This document shows positions 28,874 through 37,617 of a DNA stretch of 64,000 nt, in pieces. The translations under genes were made by a program, and so were the position numbers. The stretch is taken from positions 372,001-436,000 of the forward strand of contig NZ_JADKRW010000002.1 in NCBI RefSeq assembly GCF_015350995.1, in the 5' to 3' direction. The notes under the pieces were generated by a model. That model ran no database searches. It saw only the letters and a list, made by a program, of their open reading frames with translations, and was not told where the DNA came from. Origin of the DNA: Curtobacterium sp. VKM Ac-1393 (GTDB taxonomy: Bacteria; Actinomycetota; Actinomycetes; Actinomycetales; Microbacteriaceae). Every line of letters starts with the position of its first letter. The first letter of the stretch is position 1.

Positions 28874-28953
28874 GGCTCGATCCTACGGGGTGGGGACCGA
28901 CACTCCGACGCGCTCCGTGCGAACGCACATGCAGGGGCGGTCAGCCGACTCGG

Positions 28954-29925
28954 TCAGCCAGCGGTGAGGGCGGCGGCGGCGAAGTCACGCACGGCGTTCC
29001 GTGCCGCGGGCGGGTCGAGCACCACGGCGCGACCGGGCAGCCCGGCGACGAGCCGGACGACGCCGTCGAACCCGTTGGACGCCGCGAGCCGGATGCGCAC
29101 ACGGGCGTCGGCGTCGGGGGCGTCGGCCGTGTCGGCGAGGAAGTCGGCCACGAGCGGGAGCGACGACGAGTCGAGCTCCACCGTGACGATGACGTCCTCC
29201 GCCGACTGCTGGAACAGGGTGTCGGGGATCACGACCTGGTCGGCGGACTTCTCCACCGCACGGTCGTCGACGCGTGCGCCGGACATCCGGTCGAGACGGA
29301 AGGTCCGGAGCGCCTGCCGGTCGAGGTCCCACGCACGGAGGTACCAATCGGTGTCGATCGACTCGACGCGCAGCGGGTCGACCCGGCGGGTGCCGCCCTG
29401 GGTGCGCGGGCCGGCGTACTCGAAGGACAGCCCGCGGCCGTCCGCCATGGCGCGGCGGATCGTGGCGAGGGCGACGTCGTGCAGGTCCTGCCCCACGGCC
29501 ACGGTCGAGGCCGCGCCACCGGCACCACGGGACAGCTTGGCCATGAGCGCGCGGATGGCGTCGCGGTCGGCGGCCTCGGGCAGCGCGGAGAGGTACTGCA
29601 GCCCGGCGATGAGCGCCGAGGCCTCACGCGCGGACAGCCGGGGTGAGTCGTCGATGGCGACGAGGTTCGTCAGGACGATCATCTCGTTCTGGTCGAAGTC
29701 GTCCCACGCGATGTCGAACAGGTCGCCGTGCTGGTACTGCATCGTCTCACCGGGCACACCGGACACCGCGATGAGCTCCACGGCACGGCGGATCCGGGCT
29801 TCGGGGACACCGAAGTGGCGTGCGGCCTCGGCCACCGAGACGCGCTCGCGGTCGATCAGGTACGGCACCAGGGCGAGCAGGAACGCGAGCTTGTCCTGCG
29901 CCTGCAGGGGCTGGGTCTCAGCCAC
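28954..29925 (-). CDS. pafC: WYL-domain transcriptional regulator PafC
   Basis: Partner of PafB in a heterodimeric DNA-damage regulator that activates SOS-independent repair genes. The 323-residue protein has a winged helix-turn-helix (VSVAEAARHFGVPEARIRRAVELIA), a WYL domain (DPLRVESIDTDWYLRAWDLDRQALRTFRLDRM) and a WCX-like C-terminus. The start is GTG at 29925, overlapping the pafB stop by eight bases. The usual neighbour PafA ligase is not in the window. Confidence 0.92.
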   Translation of the reverse strand: MAETQPLQAQDKLAFLLALVPYLIDRERVSVAEAARHFGVPEARIRRAVELIAVSGVPGETMQYQHGDLFDIAWDDFDQNEMIVLTNLVAIDDSPRLSAREASALIAGLQYLSALPEAADRDAIRALMAKLSRGAGGAASTVAVGQDLHDVALATIRRAMADGRGLSFEYAGPRTQGGTRRVDPLRVESIDTDWYLRAWDLDRQALRTFRLDRMSGARVDDRAVEKSADQVVIPDTLFQQSAEDVIVTVELDSSSLPLVADFLADTADAPDADARVRIRLAASNGFDGVVRLVAGLPGRAVVLDPPAARNAVRDFAAAALTAG

Positions 29926-30949
29926 GGGCGGGCTCCTCTCCGTCGCTGTGGTCCCGCACCAGGGCTCGGAGTCGCTCCACGACCCGCAGCCGCAGGTCGT
30001 CCGGTTCGAGCACCCGGACCTCGGGACCGAACGCCGCGAGTTCCTCGGCGAGGATCTGCGGGTCGACGTGGTGCAGCACGAGGGCGCCGTCGGCGTCGGT
30101 CTCGGTGTCGCGGCGGCGCGTGAGTCGCCGCTCGGCGTCGGACCCCGGGGTCACCGCGATGCGTGCGGTGCGTGCGGACCAGATCCGTTCGAGCTCGGCG
30201 AGCGTGCGCTCCCCCGCGCCCACCGGCGCGGTGTGCTGCCCGACCTCGTACTGCGTGACGGGGCCGACGACCCGCGACAGCAGGTAGTTCTTGTCCGAGT
30301 CCGTCGCGAACTCGTGGGCCGCGAGCATCCAGCGACCGCCGTGCTGCACGAGGGCGAGCGGAGCGACCTCGCGTCGTCGGGCCTCGTGCTGCCCGGGGGT
30401 GATGTAGTCGAAGCGGACGGCGGCGCCACGGTCGAGCGCGGAGCGGAGCGGCTCGAAGGCCGCGTCACGAGCCCGGAGCCGGGGGGCGTACGCGTCGACA
30501 CCGAGCTGCAGTGCACCGTCGTCGTCCTCGGAACCGGCTGAACGGACCTTGAGGAGCCCTCGACGGGAGTCGGCCGACAGGGCACCTTCACGCCAGGCCA
30601 TCGCGGCCAGCGAGAGCAGTGCGGACTCGTCCGGGGTGAAGCGGACGTCGACGGGCAGGTCGTACTCGCCCTTCGGGATCCGGTACCGCAGCGTCTGGTT
30701 GTTGCCGGCGGCACCGGGCGTCTCGATCGTCTCGAGCGGGATGCCGAGCTCGCGGACGTCGTCCTTGTCGCGTTCGAACTGGCGCTCGAGCGAGGCGTTG
30801 TCCCCGCCCGGCGTGAACCGCTGGCGGTAGCCCTGCACGTTCGTCAGGATCTCCGCCTTGGTCAGCCCGGACTCCGTCGAGAGCAGCGCGAGCACGAGGC
30901 TGAAGAGCCGCTCCTCGGCGGGCACACGGGGCACACGGGTCGCTGGCAC
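29918..30949 (-). CDS. pafB: WYL-domain transcriptional regulator PafB
   Basis: First subunit of the PafBC regulator. The 343-residue protein starts VPATRVPRVPAEERLFSLVLALL, with a winged helix (LTKAEILTNVQGYRQRF... FERDKDDVRELGIPLETIE) and a WYL domain (EVAPLALVQHGGRWMLAAHEF) followed by WCX. The GTG at 30949 has AGGATCG before it. The order pafB-pafC-tatC-helY is the actinobacterial standard apart from the absent tatA. Confidence 0.92.
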   Translation of the reverse strand: MPATRVPRVPAEERLFSLVLALLSTESGLTKAEILTNVQGYRQRFTPGGDNASLERQFERDKDDVRELGIPLETIETPGAAGNNQTLRYRIPKGEYDLPVDVRFTPDESALLSLAAMAWREGALSADSRRGLLKVRSAGSEDDDGALQLGVDAYAPRLRARDAAFEPLRSALDRGAAVRFDYITPGQHEARRREVAPLALVQHGGRWMLAAHEFATDSDKNYLLSRVVGPVTQYEVGQHTAPVGAGERTLAELERIWSARTARIAVTPGSDAERRLTRRRDTETDADGALVLHHVDPQILAEELAAFGPEVRVLEPDDLRLRVVERLRALVRDHSDGEEPARG

Positions 30950-30968
30950 GAGGCGATCCTACGGCAGA

Positions 30969-30992
30969 GCGGGTGCACCGAAGTGCACCCGC
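30969..30992 (-). terminator. Hairpin after the FKBP gene
   Basis: GCGGGTGCAC (30969-30978) pairs perfectly with 30983-30992 around a CGAA tetraloop, between the FKBP stop and the pafB start. It may partly separate the two transcription units. Confidence 0.65.
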
Positions 30993-31020
30993 GCCGCGGT
31001 CGGTGGACGGTGTGCGAGCG

Positions 31021-31947
31021 TCAGCTCGACATCGCTCCGAGCACGTCGATGACGTACGCGTAGGCGGTGCCCTGCTGGTTCACGACGGCCAGCACCTGGT
31101 CGCCGACGTGGTGCCCGACGATGGCGGTGCGGACGCCCTCGTCGACCTGACCCTTGGTGAGCGGCACGGTCTGCGCACCCGAGCCGTCGGTCCAGCTGGA
31201 CCCGGCCACGGACGGGTCCGCGCCCCAGGTCACGGCGGTGTACTTGATGACCGCGGTGTCCTTCGCGGTGAGCAGGCGACCGGACCCCTTGCGGAGCAGG
31301 TGCGTCTCGTTCGACTTCGGCGCGTTCCACGACGGGATCGTGATGCCGGGGGCACCGGACGGTGCGAGCACGACGGCGGGCATCTTGTCGCCTGCGAGCT
31401 GCGGGGTGCCGGTCGCGCGGGCGTCGAAGGCACGCTTGACGTCGATCACGGCGATGACGGCGTCCTCGGTCTTCCCCGACGAGCCGCTGTCGGTGGTCGC
31501 GCTGGTGTCGGAACTGCTGAGCGCGCTCTTCGGCAGCGCGACGGCGAGCCGGTCGCCGACCTGTGCGCACTCGAGCGACTTGCCGAGGGCGCCGTAGTTG
31601 CTCGCCCCCGCGGTGATCGGGGCCGTCTGACCGGAGTACCCGCTGGTCTGCGCGACCTCGCCGGTGGCGCCGTCGACGAGCGTGTACTCGATGAGCACGG
31701 GGGTGCCGTCGTCGATCGTGCGGCCGTCGCCCTGCTTCAGGACGGAGACCTGGGTGCCCTTGGTGGTGAGGCCGCTCGGGATCGACACCTTCGGCTCCTT
31801 GCCGAACGCGCCGGTGGCGGTCACGGCCTCGGACGCAGCACCGGGTGCGGCGCAGCTCGAGGGGGTGGTGCCGGCGCCGTTCGAGGCGCACGCCGTGAGC
31901 GAGGCCGCGAGACCGATGGTGACCAGGAGTGCGGGGATGGTGCGCAC
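31021..31947 (-). CDS. FKBP-type peptidyl-prolyl isomerase lipoprotein
   Basis: A 308-residue exported lipoprotein. The signal peptide MRTIPALLVTIGLAASLTAC ends in a lipobox with Cys20. Two FKBP-like regions follow: an imperfect one (KQGDGRTIDDGTPVLIEYTLVDG) and a C-terminal one (RKGSGRLLTAKDTAVIKYTAVTWG ... DEGVRTAIVGHHVGDQVLAVV). It would act outside the membrane in folding. The GTG at 31947 has AAAGAGGG before it. In many actinobacteria FKBP genes follow pafA; here trmI lies 43 bases upstream instead. Confidence 0.88.
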   Translation of the reverse strand: MRTIPALLVTIGLAASLTACASNGAGTTPSSCAAPGAASEAVTATGAFGKEPKVSIPSGLTTKGTQVSVLKQGDGRTIDDGTPVLIEYTLVDGATGEVAQTSGYSGQTAPITAGASNYGALGKSLECAQVGDRLAVALPKSALSSSDTSATTDSGSSGKTEDAVIAVIDVKRAFDARATGTPQLAGDKMPAVVLAPSGAPGITIPSWNAPKSNETHLLRKGSGRLLTAKDTAVIKYTAVTWGADPSVAGSSWTDGSGAQTVPLTKGQVDEGVRTAIVGHHVGDQVLAVVNQQGTAYAYVIDVLGAMSS

Positions 31948-31990
31948 GGACCCTCTTTCCGTTCGATGCAGGACGGGCACGACCGTCAGC

Positions 31991-33097
31991 CTACCGTTCG
32001 CCGTCGGTCGGCTCGGACGCGTCTCCGACGGTGTCCGGCGACGCCTCGGCGGCGGCCGAGGCCGACCCCGCCTCGGCAGCGGCGACCTTGCGGGCCTGGG
32101 CCGCCGACTGCCGTGCGACCTTGCGGAGCTTCTTGTCGCTCGTCGCGCGCTCGCCCACGGCGCCGGGGGTCCAGGCCTCGATGTCCTCGTCGGAGAACTC
32201 GACCTTGCCAGCGCGGCGCTTCAGGTTCGGCAGCACCGTCCCGTCGGCCAGGCGACGCGCCGTGATGAGGAACCCGGTGTGCCCGACCATGCGGTGGTCG
32301 GGTCGGACGGCGAGCCCCTCGACGTGCCAGGTGCGCACCAGCGTCTCGCTCGGCATCGGGTCGGTGAAGCGACCGGTGTCGCGCAGGGCCTCGGCCGTGC
32401 GGGACAGCTGGGTGACGGTCGCGACGTAGCAGACGATGAGTCCGCCGGGCACGAGGGCGTCGGCTGCGGCGTCGACGCACTCCCACGGCGCGAGCATGTC
32501 CAGGACGACACGGTCGACGCTCTGTTCGTCGACGGCGCCGGGCAGCTCCTCGACCAGGTCGCCGACGGTCACGGACCAGTTGTCCGGGACGGCGCCCAGG
32601 AACGTGCCGACGTTGCCCTTCGCGATCGCCGCGAACTCCTCGCGGCGCTCGAACGACTGCAGCCGGCCGGTCGGACCGATCGCACGCAGCAGGAACAGCG
32701 AGAGCGCACCAGAACCGACGCCCGCCTCGACCACGCGGGCGCCCGGGAAGACGTCGGCGAAGGCGACGATCTGTGCGGCGTCCTTCGGGTAGACGATCGC
32801 CGCACCGCGCGGCATCGACATGACGTAGTCGTTGAGCAGCGGACGCAGCGCCAGGTACTCGTCGCCGGTGCTGGCACGGATCACCGAGCCGTCGGGCTGG
32901 CCGATGACGTCGTCGTGCCGGAGCACGCCGCGGTGGGTGTGGTACTCGCCGGCGGTCTCGAGGGACAGCGTCGTCAGCTTGCCCTTCGGACCGGTCAGCT
33001 GGACGCGGTCACCGGCCCGGAACGGGCCGCGCGGCGGCGTGTGCGGGGCGCCACCAGCGGTGTGCGGCAGCGCTGCGGTCGGGTCGGTGTGGCTCAT
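31991..33097 (-). CDS. trmI: tRNA (adenine-58-N1)-methyltransferase
   Basis: SAM-dependent enzyme that makes m1A58 in tRNA. The 368-residue protein has an N-terminal beta domain (FRAGDRVQLTGPKGKLTTLSL), then the Rossmann fold with GARVVEAGVGSGALSLFLLRAI for SAM binding, and VLDMLAPWECVDAAADALVPGG. The Ala/Glu-rich tail after about residue 310 is probably disordered. The ATG overlaps the stop of the HAD gene by four bases. In most actinobacteria the proteasomal ATPase gene follows; here the FKBP gene does. Confidence 0.93.
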   Translation of the reverse strand: MSHTDPTAALPHTAGGAPHTPPRGPFRAGDRVQLTGPKGKLTTLSLETAGEYHTHRGVLRHDDVIGQPDGSVIRASTGDEYLALRPLLNDYVMSMPRGAAIVYPKDAAQIVAFADVFPGARVVEAGVGSGALSLFLLRAIGPTGRLQSFERREEFAAIAKGNVGTFLGAVPDNWSVTVGDLVEELPGAVDEQSVDRVVLDMLAPWECVDAAADALVPGGLIVCYVATVTQLSRTAEALRDTGRFTDPMPSETLVRTWHVEGLAVRPDHRMVGHTGFLITARRLADGTVLPNLKRRAGKVEFSDEDIEAWTPGAVGERATSDKKLRKVARQSAAQARKVAAAEAGSASAAAEASPDTVGDASEPTDGER

Positions 33098-33852
33098 CGG
33101 GTGACTCCCTCGGTGTCCGCAGCGTGCGCCGGGTCCGGCACCGGGCCTCCCGTCAGTCCAGCGCGCGCGGCCAGCGCCGGCCCCGTCAACTCGACCAGAC
33201 GGTCGACGTCGACACCCGACAGGGTGGTCAGGTGCACGTCCCCGCCGGCGATCTCGGACAGCGGGACGATGTGCTCCACGGCGACCGTGACGGCACCGGA
33301 GGCGACGGCCGAGGCGACGCCGGTGGCGGAGTCCTCGATCGCGACGCACGCGGTCGGCTCGACGCCGAGCTGGGCGGCGGCGGACAAGTAGGCGTCCGGG
33401 AACGGCTTCGGACGGTCGACGTCGTCACCGGCCACGACCACGCGGAAGCCGCGCTCGCCCAGGGCCTCGGCCGCGACGAGTGCCATCTTGCGGCGCGACA
33501 TCGTCACGAGCGCCGTGGGGATGCCGCGGGCGTGGAGTTCCTCGACGAGTTCACGGGCACCCGGGCGCCAGGGCAGTTCACCGTCGCGCAGGTGCTCCAT
33601 CACGTAGTCCGTCATCCACTGGATGATCTCCTCGACCTCCATGTCGACACCCTTGTCGCGGAGGAGCTCGCCGGAGCGCTCGAGGCCCGAGCCGACCAGG
33701 GACAGGCCGTCCTCGTGGGTCCACTCGGCACCGAAGCGCTGTGTCAGGTCGACCTGGGAGCGCTGCCAGATCGGCTCGGTGTCGATGATCGTGCCGTCCA
33801 TGTCCCACAGCACGGCTGCGGGCGGGACGAGTACAGGAGGATGCGCGGTCAC
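33094..33852 (-). CDS. HAD-superfamily phosphatase
   Basis: A 252-residue HAD hydrolase of the beta-phosphoglucomutase-like group. The nucleophile motif is LWDMDGTIIDTEP, motif II is TMSRRK-adjacent TALVTMS, motif III Lys is in DDVDRPKPFPDAYL, and the motif IV acidic residues are in CVAIEDSATGV. The C-terminal tail LTGGPVPDPAHAADTEGVTR is partly encoded by a CGGGAGGC half-repeat. It starts at a GTG (33852) and is coupled to trmI. Its substrate is unknown. Confidence 0.9.
   Translation of the reverse strand: MTAHPPVLVPPAAVLWDMDGTIIDTEPIWQRSQVDLTQRFGAEWTHEDGLSLVGSGLERSGELLRDKGVDMEVEEIIQWMTDYVMEHLRDGELPWRPGARELVEELHARGIPTALVTMSRRKMALVAAEALGERGFRVVVAGDDVDRPKPFPDAYLSAAAQLGVEPTACVAIEDSATGVASAVASGAVTVAVEHIVPLSEIAGGDVHLTTLSGVDVDRLVELTGPALAARAGLTGGPVPDPAHAADTEGVTR
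33133..33153. repeat. CGGGAGGC half-element A6 in the HAD gene tail
   Basis: A GGCACCGGGCCTCCCGTC arm lies inside the 3' end of the HAD gene and encodes the tail residues GGPVPD-like sequence. Confidence 0.6.
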
Positions 33853-34044
33853 GGGCGACGAGTCTACCGGGGCCGTGCGCCGCGGCGGGCGCGGGCCGCG
33901 CACCGGCCGCTCGGCCGTTCCGCTGGGCGCGGACGCGCATGCCCGCGGGCGTCGCCGGGGCCTACAGTGGATGCCTGCATCGTGTCCGGCCGGGCGCCTC
34001 GACGCGCCCGCCCCGCTCCGCTCCACCACCAGGAGGTCCGCTCC

Positions 34045-34980
34045 GTGCCACAGCACTCCCCCTTCAGCGACGGCCGGTTGCTCGTCGTCGCCTTCGAGGG
34101 CTGGAACGACGCCGGTGAGGCCGCCAGCGGACTCGCTCGGCGCATCGTCGACTCGCTCGGGCTCGACGAGCTGCGCGAGCTCGACGGGGAGCGGTACGTC
34201 GACTACCAGTTCAACCGCCCGACCATGGGTTCCGACGACACCGGGGCCCGCGGCGTGCAGTGGCCCCGCATCGTGCTGCACGGCCCCGGCGCCGAGGGTC
34301 GACCCGTCATCGGCGCCACCGGCTCCCCCACCGACCGCGACGTGTTCGTCCTCGTCGGACCGGAGCCGTCCCGCACCTGGCGGGGCTTCTGCGCCGAGAT
34401 CATCGACCTCGCCGACGTGTACTCGATCGACGCCGTCGTCTTCGTGGGCGCGATGCTCGCCGACGTGCCGCACACCCGGCCGATCTCGGTCTTCGTGTCG
34501 AGCGAGAACGCCGGCGTCCGGACCGCGTTCGACGTCGACAAGTCGTCGTACGAGGGCCCGACCGGCATCCTCGGTGTGCTCGCCGACGCCATGGACAAGG
34601 CCGGCCTCACCACGCTGTCGCTCTGGGCCTCGGTCCCGCACTACGTGCACAACTCGCCCTCGCCGAAGGCCACGCTGTCACTGCTCGACAAGATCGAGGA
34701 GCTCACCGACGTGACCGTGCCGCGCGGCACCCTGCTCGACGACGCCACCGAGTGGGAGGACGGCATCGACGCCCTCGCCGCCGACGACGAGGACATGGCC
34801 TCGTACATCGGGCAGCTCGAGCAGGCGCGTGACACCGTCGACTCACCCGAAGCCTCCGGGGACGCGATCGCGCAGGAGTTCGAGCAGTACCTGCGGCGCC
34901 GCGAGCACAAGGACGGTAAGGACGGCGGGACAGCTGGTGGCGAGGGGCCGTGGCGGCCTCCGCAGCCGCCGCAGCAGTAG
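34045..34980 (+). CDS. PAC2-family protein
   Basis: A 311-residue member of the PAC2 (proteasome assembly chaperone-like) family. The family start is LLVVAFEGWNDAGEAASGL, with YDYQFNRP-like DYQFNRPTMG, then AIIDLAD/VVFVGAMLADVPHTRP and ASVPHYVHNSPSPKATLSLLDK. The GTG at 34045 has AGGAGG before it. Function in bacteria is unsettled. It lies on the plus strand between mshC and the HAD-trmI pair, a conserved actinobacterial neighbourhood. Confidence 0.9.
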   Translation: MPQHSPFSDGRLLVVAFEGWNDAGEAASGLARRIVDSLGLDELRELDGERYVDYQFNRPTMGSDDTGARGVQWPRIVLHGPGAEGRPVIGATGSPTDRDVFVLVGPEPSRTWRGFCAEIIDLADVYSIDAVVFVGAMLADVPHTRPISVFVSSENAGVRTAFDVDKSSYEGPTGILGVLADAMDKAGLTTLSLWASVPHYVHNSPSPKATLSLLDKIEELTDVTVPRGTLLDDATEWEDGIDALAADDEDMASYIGQLEQARDTVDSPEASGDAIAQEFEQYLRRREHKDGKDGGTAGGEGPWRPPQPPQQ

Positions 34981-35047
34981 CGCGGGGCGCCGGGGACTGT
35001 CGGCGCGACGCTCACGTCGCGCCCGGCGCGGCTCGCTCGGCCGTGTC

Positions 35048-35427
35048 CGCCGAGGTTCCGAAATCTCGGCATGTCGCCGCCGCACGCGGCGGTCCGTGGA
35101 ACCTCGGCGAGTGACGCACGGCGTGTCGACGTGACCAAGTGGCGGACGGGAGGCACGGATTAGGCCCGCCACGGGCCTCCCGTCCGGCTCTTGGTCGCGA
35201 CCAACCCGCCCAACGCGCCCGGCCGCACCCGCCGAGGTTCCGAGATCTCGGCATCTCACCGGCGCCCGCGTTGGTTCGCGGAACCCGGACGGGACACACG
35301 CGGCGTGTCACGCGACCGCGGGGCCCGCGAGCGCCTGGCCCCGTCGAGGTTCCGAGATTTCGGAACCTCGACGTCGCACGCTGCCGTCCGTGGAACCCGG
35401 GCGGCACGCGCGCGGCGTGTCATGCGA
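35048..35427. repeat. Three-unit GAGGTTCC repeat array (D1-D3)
   Basis: Units begin CGCCGAGGTTCC at 35048 and 35230 and CGTCGAGGTTCC at 35342, each followed further on by CGGCGTGTC...GACC. The first unit has 12-bp arms (35048-35059 / 35098-35109); the third is an almost perfect 32-nt palindrome at 35342-35373. The period is 112 bp for D2-D3 and 182 bp for D1-D2. The array occupies the 506-bp gap after the PAC2 gene; no coding sequence was recognised there. Confidence 0.8.
35133..35196. repeat. CGGGAGGC palindrome A7, inserted in the GAGGTTCC array
   Basis: Core arms CGGACGGGAGGC (35143-35154) and GCCTCCCGTCCG (35175-35186), extended by outer GACCAAG / CTTGGTC. Removing about 66-70 bp here would restore the 112-bp period of the surrounding array. 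Confidence 0.8.
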
Positions 35428-35486
35428 CCTCGGCGCACCCGGCCGGGCGTGCCCCCGCGCCGCGCCCGTGCCCGCGCCCCCGCGCC

Positions 35487-36731
35487 TCAGGCCAGGCGGA
35501 TGCCGAGCAGGGCGTCGACCAGGTCGGCGAGCTCGGGCGTGCACGCCGTGCCGCCCGCGATCGCCGTGTCGACCGCGGCGACCGCACCCGGCGTGTCGAG
35601 GTCGTCGGAGACCCGCGCACGGAGCCGCGACGCGACCTCGGCCGCGTCGTCGGTGTGCCCGGCGGACGCACCCGAGGCCCAGGCATCCCAGGTCGCGAGG
35701 CGCGTCACGGCACTCGTCAGCTCGGTGTCGAACCACTCCCAGTCGTCGGAGTACTTGTGCGACAGCAGCGCGAGCCGGATCGCCCGGGGGTCCGCTCCGT
35801 CGTCGAGCAGCCCCCGCACGGTGACGAGGTTGCCGAGCGACTTGGAGATCTTGGTGCCCTGGTACGCGATCATCCCGGTGTGCACGAACGCGTGTGCGAG
35901 CGGCTGGTGCGCGAGCGCCGCAGCGTGTCCCGCGCTCATCTCGTGGTGCGGGAAGACGAGGTCGCTGCCCCCGCCCTGCACGCTGATCGGCAGGCCGAGG
36001 CGGTCGCCGGCGATGACGCTGCACTCGATGTGCCAGCCGGGGCGACCGGGACCGATCTCGGTGTCCCAGCTCGGCTCACCATCTCGGGCCGCACGCCAGA
36101 CCAGCGGGTCCAAGGGGTCGCGCTTGCCCGGGCGCTCCGGGTCGCCGCCACGCTCGGCAGCGAGCGTGAGCATGGTCTCGCGGTCGAGGCGGCTCTCGTC
36201 GCCGAGCGCCCACGCCTCGGTGGGGCGGTTCACGTCGAAGTAGACGTCGTCGCCGTCAGAGTCCGGGGTCGGTACCTCGTAGGCGTACCCGGTCTCCTGC
36301 AGGAACGAGACGGCCTCGGCGACGCGGTCGACCTCGTCCGTGACGGCGACGAAGTCGTCGGGCGGCAGGATCCGGAGCGATTCCATGTCGCGGCGGAACA
36401 GGTCCACCTGTGACGCTGCGAGCTCGCGCCAGTCGACACCGTCGCGGGTCGCACGCTCGAGCAGCGGGTCGTCGACGTCGGTGACGTTCTGCGCGTACTC
36501 GACGTCCAGTCCGGCGTCACGCCAGGCGCGACCGAGGGTGTCGAACGCCAGGTAGGTGGCCGCATGGCCGATGTGCGTGGCGTCGTACGGGGTGATCCCG
36601 CAGACGTAGAGCGCCGCGCGCTCCTCGCCCCAGGTCGGGTCGACCGGCTTGCCCGTCGCGGTGTCGTGCACCACGGGTCGCGGCGCTGCACCGGGGACGT
36701 CGGGGACGGATGGGGCCTGCCAGGCCCTCAC
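35487..36731 (-). CDS. mshC: Cysteine:GlcN-Ins ligase of mycothiol synthesis
   Basis: Ligates cysteine to glucosaminyl-inositol, the third step of mycothiol synthesis. The 414-residue class I synthetase-like protein resembles CysRS. It has [14 protein letters not shown] (44-57; zinc Cys44 and HIGH-like motif), GWHIECS with further zinc ligands, PHHEMS, and KISKS (294-298). MshC lacks the long C-terminal tRNA-binding region of CysRS, as here. The GTG start overlaps the uppP stop by four bases; the mshC/uppP neighbourhood is conserved in actinobacteria. Confidence 0.94.
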   Translation of the reverse strand: MRAWQAPSVPDVPGAAPRPVVHDTATGKPVDPTWGEERAALYVCGITPYDATHIGHAATYLAFDTLGRAWRDAGLDVEYAQNVTDVDDPLLERATRDGVDWRELAASQVDLFRRDMESLRILPPDDFVAVTDEVDRVAEAVSFLQETGYAYEVPTPDSDGDDVYFDVNRPTEAWALGDESRLDRETMLTLAAERGGDPERPGKRDPLDPLVWRAARDGEPSWDTEIGPGRPGWHIECSVIAGDRLGLPISVQGGGSDLVFPHHEMSAGHAAALAHQPLAHAFVHTGMIAYQGTKISKSLGNLVTVRGLLDDGADPRAIRLALLSHKYSDDWEWFDTELTSAVTRLATWDAWASGASAGHTDDAAEVASRLRARVSDDLDTPGAVAAVDTAIAGGTACTPELADLVDALLGIRLA

Positions 36732-37558
36732 GGCTGGATCACTCCGAGCGACAACAACACGATGAGAACGATACCGAGTGCGATGCGGTAGACGACGAAC
36801 GGCATGAAGCTGCGCTTGCTGATGTAGTTCATGAACGCCGCGATGACGACGAACCCGACGACGAAGGCCACCACGGTCGCGATGAGCGTGTCGGCGAGTC
36901 CGAAGGGCGCTCCGTGGTCACCGAGACTCGTCGCGGCCTCGTACAGGCCGGACAGGAACACGGCGGGGACGGCCAGCAGGAACGCGAACCGTGCAGCGGC
37001 GGGGCGGGTGTAGCCGAGGGCGAGACCCATCGACACCGTCGCCCCGGAGCGGGACACTCCCGGGACGAGCGCGAGCACCTGCGCGAGGCCGATCAGGATG
37101 CCGCCACCGAAGGTCATCTGCTCGATCCGACGTTCCTTGCGGCCGACGACGTCGAGCACTCCGAGTACGATACCGAAGACGATGAGCACGATCGCGACGA
37201 TCCACAGCGACCGGAACGTCGTCTCGATGGAGTCCTTGAGCAGGAGCCCGGCGACGCCGATCGGGATGGTGCCGAGGATCACGAGCCACCCGAGCCGGAC
37301 GTCCGGGTCACCCTTCGGCACGTCACGCCGGACGACGGAGCGGAACCACCGCCCGATGATCCGGGTGATGTCCTTCCAGAAGTAGATGAGCACCGCGGTC
37401 TCGGTGCCGAGCTGGGTCACGGCCGTGAAGGCCGCTCCCGGGTCCTTCGCGTCGGGCAGGAACAAGCCGACGATGCGCAGGTGCGCACTGGACGACACCG
37501 GCAGGAACTCGGTGAGCCCCTGGACGAAGCCGAGGAAGATCGCCTCGAGGATGTGCAC
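36728..37558 (-). CDS. uppP: Undecaprenyl-diphosphatase
   Basis: Recycles undecaprenyl diphosphate to the monophosphate carrier lipid for cell-wall synthesis (BacA family, bacitracin resistance). The 276-residue protein has seven or eight membrane helices. Family motifs are [14 protein letters not shown] near 14-27 and [19 protein letters not shown] near 163-181. The start is a GTG at 37558 with GAAAGG upstream. It is coupled to mshC. Confidence 0.94.
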   Translation of the reverse strand: MHILEAIFLGFVQGLTEFLPVSSSAHLRIVGLFLPDAKDPGAAFTAVTQLGTETAVLIYFWKDITRIIGRWFRSVVRRDVPKGDPDVRLGWLVILGTIPIGVAGLLLKDSIETTFRSLWIVAIVLIVFGIVLGVLDVVGRKERRIEQMTFGGGILIGLAQVLALVPGVSRSGATVSMGLALGYTRPAAARFAFLLAVPAVFLSGLYEAATSLGDHGAPFGLADTLIATVVAFVVGFVVIAAFMNYISKRSFMPFVVYRIALGIVLIVLLSLGVIQP

Positions 37559-37617
37559 GCACGGGCCTTTCGGGGAAGTCGGTCAGGACACCGCCACGAA
37601 GGCGACCACGAACAATA

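Noticed and set aside
25944-30541. Long plus-strand frames opposite helY, tatC and pafBC
   Set aside because: Antisense shadows of conserved genes; composition and lack of motifs match G+C-driven open frames.
34981-35486. Possible small genes or RNA in the repeat-rich gap after PAC2
   Set aside because: No start/ribosome-site/frame combination is convincing. The sequence is accounted for by the three-unit repeat and the inserted palindrome.
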